A stretch of 64,000 bases of DNA from NCBI GenBank assembly GCA_017163975.1, contig JAFFSR010000136.1, forward strand, positions 10,103,501 to 10,167,500. The letters are read 5' to 3'. Origin of the DNA: Anastatus disparis. Taxonomy: Eukaryota; Arthropoda; Insecta; Hymenoptera; Eupelmidae. The notes under the pieces are model-generated. The model worked only from the letters and a program-made list of their open reading frames with translations. It was not told where the DNA came from and ran no database searches. Position numbers and translations under genes: made by a program. Positions 59,844 through 64,000 of the stretch are shown here, in pieces (the first letter of the stretch is position 1; each line of letters opens with the position of its first letter).

Positions 59844-62800
59844 CAAAACGCTATAGATGTAAATGTCGATCCAAAATCATTAGACTGACTGAAGCGTATT
59901 TATTATTGTATTTACATTTTTTTTATATATTATTTTGCAAATATTTCTTATTTTCTTCACCAATAATGCCACGAATGTTAAATTACAATTCATTTTCCTG
60001 ATTTTTTTAAAAAAACTCAAATTTATCGGAAGCGGCATTTATATTTAAAAAATGGTTTTTTCTAATATTATTAGTTTTTAATATAAAGACATATCACAAA
60101 TTAGTGTGAATTAATCCAAAAAAAGCTTTTAAGTATGTTATTTTGTCAGAACTGGACAAATTATATAAGCAATGCAATAATATTAAGGCGTATTACTTGT
60201 TTGTTTGAAATATAAATTACAAATTATATAAAACCACCGACAAAAAATACATTATCTTAAAAATTATACTGCAAATCTTGTAGTCGGTGGTTTATAGAAA
60301 ATAGAATACAAATTGCTAACTGTGATTATAAAATGTTAATTTATGTTTGATGATATACTTTGGTAATATGCTATACTTATTATAGCATATTAATAGTAAT
60401 TGCTGACTACAGGTCGTAATGTTTGTATTTCTGAAAAAAATTGAAGCGCAGTTTTAAAAATAAAAGTAGAATTATTTTTTAATTTTAAAATCAATACATT
60501 TACAGTGAGTAAATATACCTATAAAACAGTAAAATACAAATAACGTCATCTATAGACTAATATTAAGAAATACTCTGATGTAGAGTGTTTGATCCTAGAA
60601 AATGAAAACAAATTATCTCTATGTTTAAAAAAAATTGAGTTAAATTATGCACATTGATAATGATTATGTAAAAGCACAAATTGATGATAAACTTCAGTTA
60701 TTCAAGTTATTTTAATTATGTACAAGTTAATAAAATTACCGAAATAAAAATCTTTTTGATAAAACAAAATATTACAAAGCATGAGTTCTAGGGTCGAGAA
60801 AATAATCGCTCTGGAAGCGACTGTTTGAAATAATTTTAGCATATTGAAGGAAAGAATATATTTCTGATAGTGCTGAGCATAATATTTTGTATTATAAATA
60901 GCAAAGTCAAGTTATATAGACGATGAAGATTTGTGAAATGGCTACCAAAACATTTTTTTACATTTTTCTATTACTCGTGATTTGTCGCGTCAGGAAAATA
61001 ACACAATCAAGTAGATCTGTTCCTAATAAATAAATGCGCCATCAATTCTGTATATACAGTGGTTTAGCATTATTTAGTTTTATTTTTCTGGAAAAGAATT
61101 TTGAAAAAGTGCTGCGCGCTAAATTATTTTATGTACATAAAATTTATGTAAGTGCTGTGTAAAAGTATGTAAAAGTATGTTTAAAAAAATAATTTAATAT
61201 TAAATATCCATTGAGTACATACTTTTTGATTTTATGAAATATCTATCCATCATCATAATTTTTAATTTAATTATTTTAATTATTGTATTGTAAAACTTAA
61301 TTTGTATGATTAAAGCACTATAATTTTAATGTAAATAATTTGTTCTTTTATTTTAGAAAATAAGCATATTTTTAGATTTATATTTAATTTTTTAATTTTT
61401 TCCTCATATTAGCAGAAATTGAATGAAACAATTTGTTTTAGTGGAATAATTAGGTTACATAAAATAAAAATAAAAAATAATAAATTGATTAATAATGAAT
61501 TTAAAAAATAAAGATTCAAGTCATATTTAAATCATTTTTATTACATTCGGTTATGTTCCTTGAACTTACAATCAATTTCACCTGTTGCTACATTTGCGCT
61601 TAAATTAATAAAAATTCGCGATAACAAGTCAGTTTATAAAATAATATATTCTTTAACTTACGAATAGGCATCTAGCTTGGTTAATCGAAATTGACTATGA
61701 GGAGCTCCTTACTGATTATTGAGAAAAAATATATTTTTTTAAAATAATTTCGTAGTAATTTTTCGCAGATCCTCTTGGCGAACGTCAAATTTATATATTA
61801 CAATTTATTATCGCAATTTAAACCTATTATTTCATTATTCGAAGATTTTTATTTTTTTTCTTATTCTCTAACCAGATTTTTTATTGACACATCATAACAC
61901 TATAATTTTTAAATTTGAATTTTTAATCTACTATCTAAAAGAAAGTATGTGTTTGTGTACAGCATATACCTATACATAAATAGGTTTAAGTAAACCTATT
62001 AATGCATTTATATATGTTTAAATTTATATACAGTATGGCAGTGATTAAATAATCTACAATTATATTCCATTTTATTCATATTCTACGAAAATTGCGAATA
62101 AAACACTTTAGTGAACTTTGTCTATTTAATCACATTTTTGCCATTAAATTCTTGCATCAAATATTGTTTTTTACTTTGCTTTTTAAATCTCGCCATTAAT
62201 CGTAAATGGGCGTTGATATAATTTACAAAGAACAATTTGCATTTGTTGCTTGCTATTGCCTTTAATTTACAAGTTTATACTTTATTTATTTTCACAATAA
62301 ATTTTATTACTGGAACTTGGCTTTCTGAAAATTTACAGATTTTTATTCAAAATACAGAGGACGATCAAAGACGGTTTTAATAGCAGCTGCGCTAGTAAAA
62401 AAAATACCTCTGAGCATAAAACAGGAGAAAAGGAAGAAAATTGATAAAAACCAACATTGTATTATTTATAAAAACTTTTATTTTTTTTTATTTAAAATTT
62501 ATTTCCAATCCCAAAAATTATATAAATTGTAGGTTTGTTTAAAAAAAATATTTGTCCTATAAGTTTTTCCAAAAATAATTTATTATAAATTAATTAAATT
62601 GTGGAATCACAAATAAATTTATAAATCAAATCATAAAAAAATTAAAAATTGCTTATAAACATATTTTTAAATTCATAATTTTTAGAAAAATCACGTAATC
62701 ACAAAATAGAAAATTAAAGGTAGATAATAAATGAAAATACGACAAATAATGAAATATAAATTGATTTCAGAGATATTTTTATAATCGAAAACAGGAACGT

Positions 62801-63404
62801 TCTTTTCGTTAGCGGATACGCAGAACGCTTTGAATTAGCAATTTTTGATTTTATATTTATTTATATTATATTTATATATATTTTTACGTTTTCTTTATCT
62901 CATTTCGCTGAGAATTCGTTTTTCTACAAAAAAATAAGCATCTCGAATTACGAAAATAACGACGCAAGGCGATGAAATTCGCCACTACAAATTCGGTCGA
63001 TATTTAATATGCATAGTTACGTTTTTTTTTCTCGTTCGACATTAGTAGAATATTAATAATTATACTAAATTGTATACCTACTACGCAAATAGTTACTCTT
63101 TAACAGATATTTTCGTATCTATATATCAATATATTCATCACAGTGCTATGGACACAAAAATGTGTTCTTTTTACATGTAAATAATCTGTTTTCTTTTTTT
63201 TATGGAAGTTAGAAACGAGCACATCGGTCGTTGTTTCCGAAAAATAGATACATCTATAATTTCAATTTAATTAAGATGCGTTGGATATTATCTTATTGTC
63301 CGTGATTACAGAAATACTATAATTAGTGATCCAACGAACGATTTATTTCTTAGTTTCTCCTTCCAAATATATATATATTTATTTATCACTTTTTTTCATT
63401 ATAG
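59844..63404. other. PDK 3'-UTR and AT-rich intergenic region
   Basis: The PDK 3'-UTR starts at 59,844; candidate AATAAA signals occur near 60,460 and 60,735. A short stem-loop with 11-bp perfect arms lies at 60,231-60,293. The remainder has no supported ORF. A less AT-rich patch at 62,930-63,040 may be the promoter of the next gene. Confidence 0.55.
60227..60297 (+). repeat. Stem-loop in the PDK 3'-UTR
   Basis: AAACCACCGAC (60,231-60,241) is mirrored by GTCGGTGGTTT (60,283-60,293), with further A/T pairs outside and a ~41-base A/T-rich loop. In RNA this forms a GC-containing stem in an otherwise AU-rich UTR. It could also be a tiny fold-back insert. Confidence 0.6.
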
Positions 63405-63421
63405 AGCAGGGTGCTACATAC

Positions 63422-64000
63422 ATGGCAGTATCATCCCACGTAAAATATCATCCGGATGACTTTAATAGACGACTATATGTATGTACAGAGAATCGAGAAA
63501 ATGGCCTTCACTAATTTCTCTATAGTTTCCGGCAAAATCACAAGCACATTGTTCAAGACACTTTTGAATAATTAAAGCTTTTAAAGAGACTACTGCCAAG
63601 AACATGAAAATTTCATATTTCGTTTCCCTAGAACTGGATTGCACAGCGCAAAAATAAATTTCATTTTATCTTAAATTTTCATCATTAAACAAGATTCGAA
63701 ATAAAGTAAATTAATCACAATCAATAATTAAGTTCTAAAATAAACACAAGAGAAAGACTTTAGTTAATGTCGATGAATAACCGAATTACAACTCGACATT
63801 AGGTAATACCTAGTCGTTAACGCGTTAAAAGAAAACAACTTATCAATGAAACGAATCTTAAAAATTTTGTCAATTTACAAAACTATATAACGAAAATAAT
63901 ATCATTAAGCAATCAGAACCAAAACTCGGCTTTACGAGTTTCGATAAGACAATTTCATATTCCCTTTCAGTATGCCATATGCCACTTGCGCACCGCTTTC
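63422..64000 (+). CDS. Possible first exons of an unknown gene, cut by the window end
   Basis: After an acceptor-like ttcattatag (63,404), an exon contains ATG at 63,422 in good context and 19 codons (MAVSSHVKYHPDDFNRRLY) to a GTATGT donor at 63,479. A second acceptor, ttccctttcag (63,970), opens YAICHLRTAF in the same phase to the window edge. I do not recognise the protein. The two signals agree in phase, but the evidence is short. Confidence 0.35.

Noticed and set aside
63462..63644. 60-aa minus ORF resembling a receptor tail
   Set aside because: Only a vague impression of a membrane protein, no splice partner, and it overlaps the better-supported plus-strand exon.

Overview
The window is AT-rich animal nuclear DNA with spliced genes, long introns and many small fold-back transposons. 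The proteins (pyruvate dehydrogenase kinase, CDV3, an NTAQ1-like amidase, a GGACT-type cyclotransferase), an insect-like PSEA+TATA Pol III promoter and tRNA-headed SINEs point to an insect. A hymenopteran, perhaps a parasitoid wasp, is my best guess, but the genus cannot be read from the sequence. All exon models were built by hand from splice signals and frame continuity; no transcripts or databases were consulted.

Region by region. 1-11.3 kb: a segmental tandem array of about 3.6-kb units on the minus strand. It carries three intact three-exon genes for acidic, Ser/Thr-rich, apparently disordered proteins (246, 280 and 354 aa) that differ in the number of 132-nt internal repeats. Each unit also carries the tail of an older paralogue, and a decayed fourth copy lies at the right edge. 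A TA-flanked inverted-repeat transposon with a tRNA-like cassette sits in unit 3. 12-13.5 kb: nested fold-back elements and two tRNA-derived SINEs. 13.9-16.2 kb (+): a four-exon coiled-coil plus C-terminal RING finger gene. 17.9-20.1 kb (-): a four-exon NTAQ1-like gene whose catalytic cysteine reads as serine. 21.5-21.9 kb (-): an unrecognised 150-aa ORF. 26.6-28.3 kb (+): a GGACT-type gamma-glutamyl cyclotransferase gene with a possible alternative last exon. 29.9-31.5 kb (-): CDV3. 34.0-34.2 kb (-): an orphan terminal exon of unknown family. 36.2-36.5 kb (+): a probable RNase MRP RNA gene with its own Pol III promoter. 38.3-59.8 kb (+): the mitochondrial pyruvate dehydrogenase kinase gene, with a 17.7-kb first intron and one GC-AG intron. 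63.4-64 kb (+): possibly the first coding exons of another gene running off the window.

The single-copy genes are ordinary housekeeping loci with no evident shared pathway. The accessory content is the tandem array and the miniature elements: CCCTGGTAGAAA-ended, TTAA-flanked GGAGGCTC-ended, CTCGAATT-ended and TA-flanked families, plus SINEs, several of them nested and many lying in introns.
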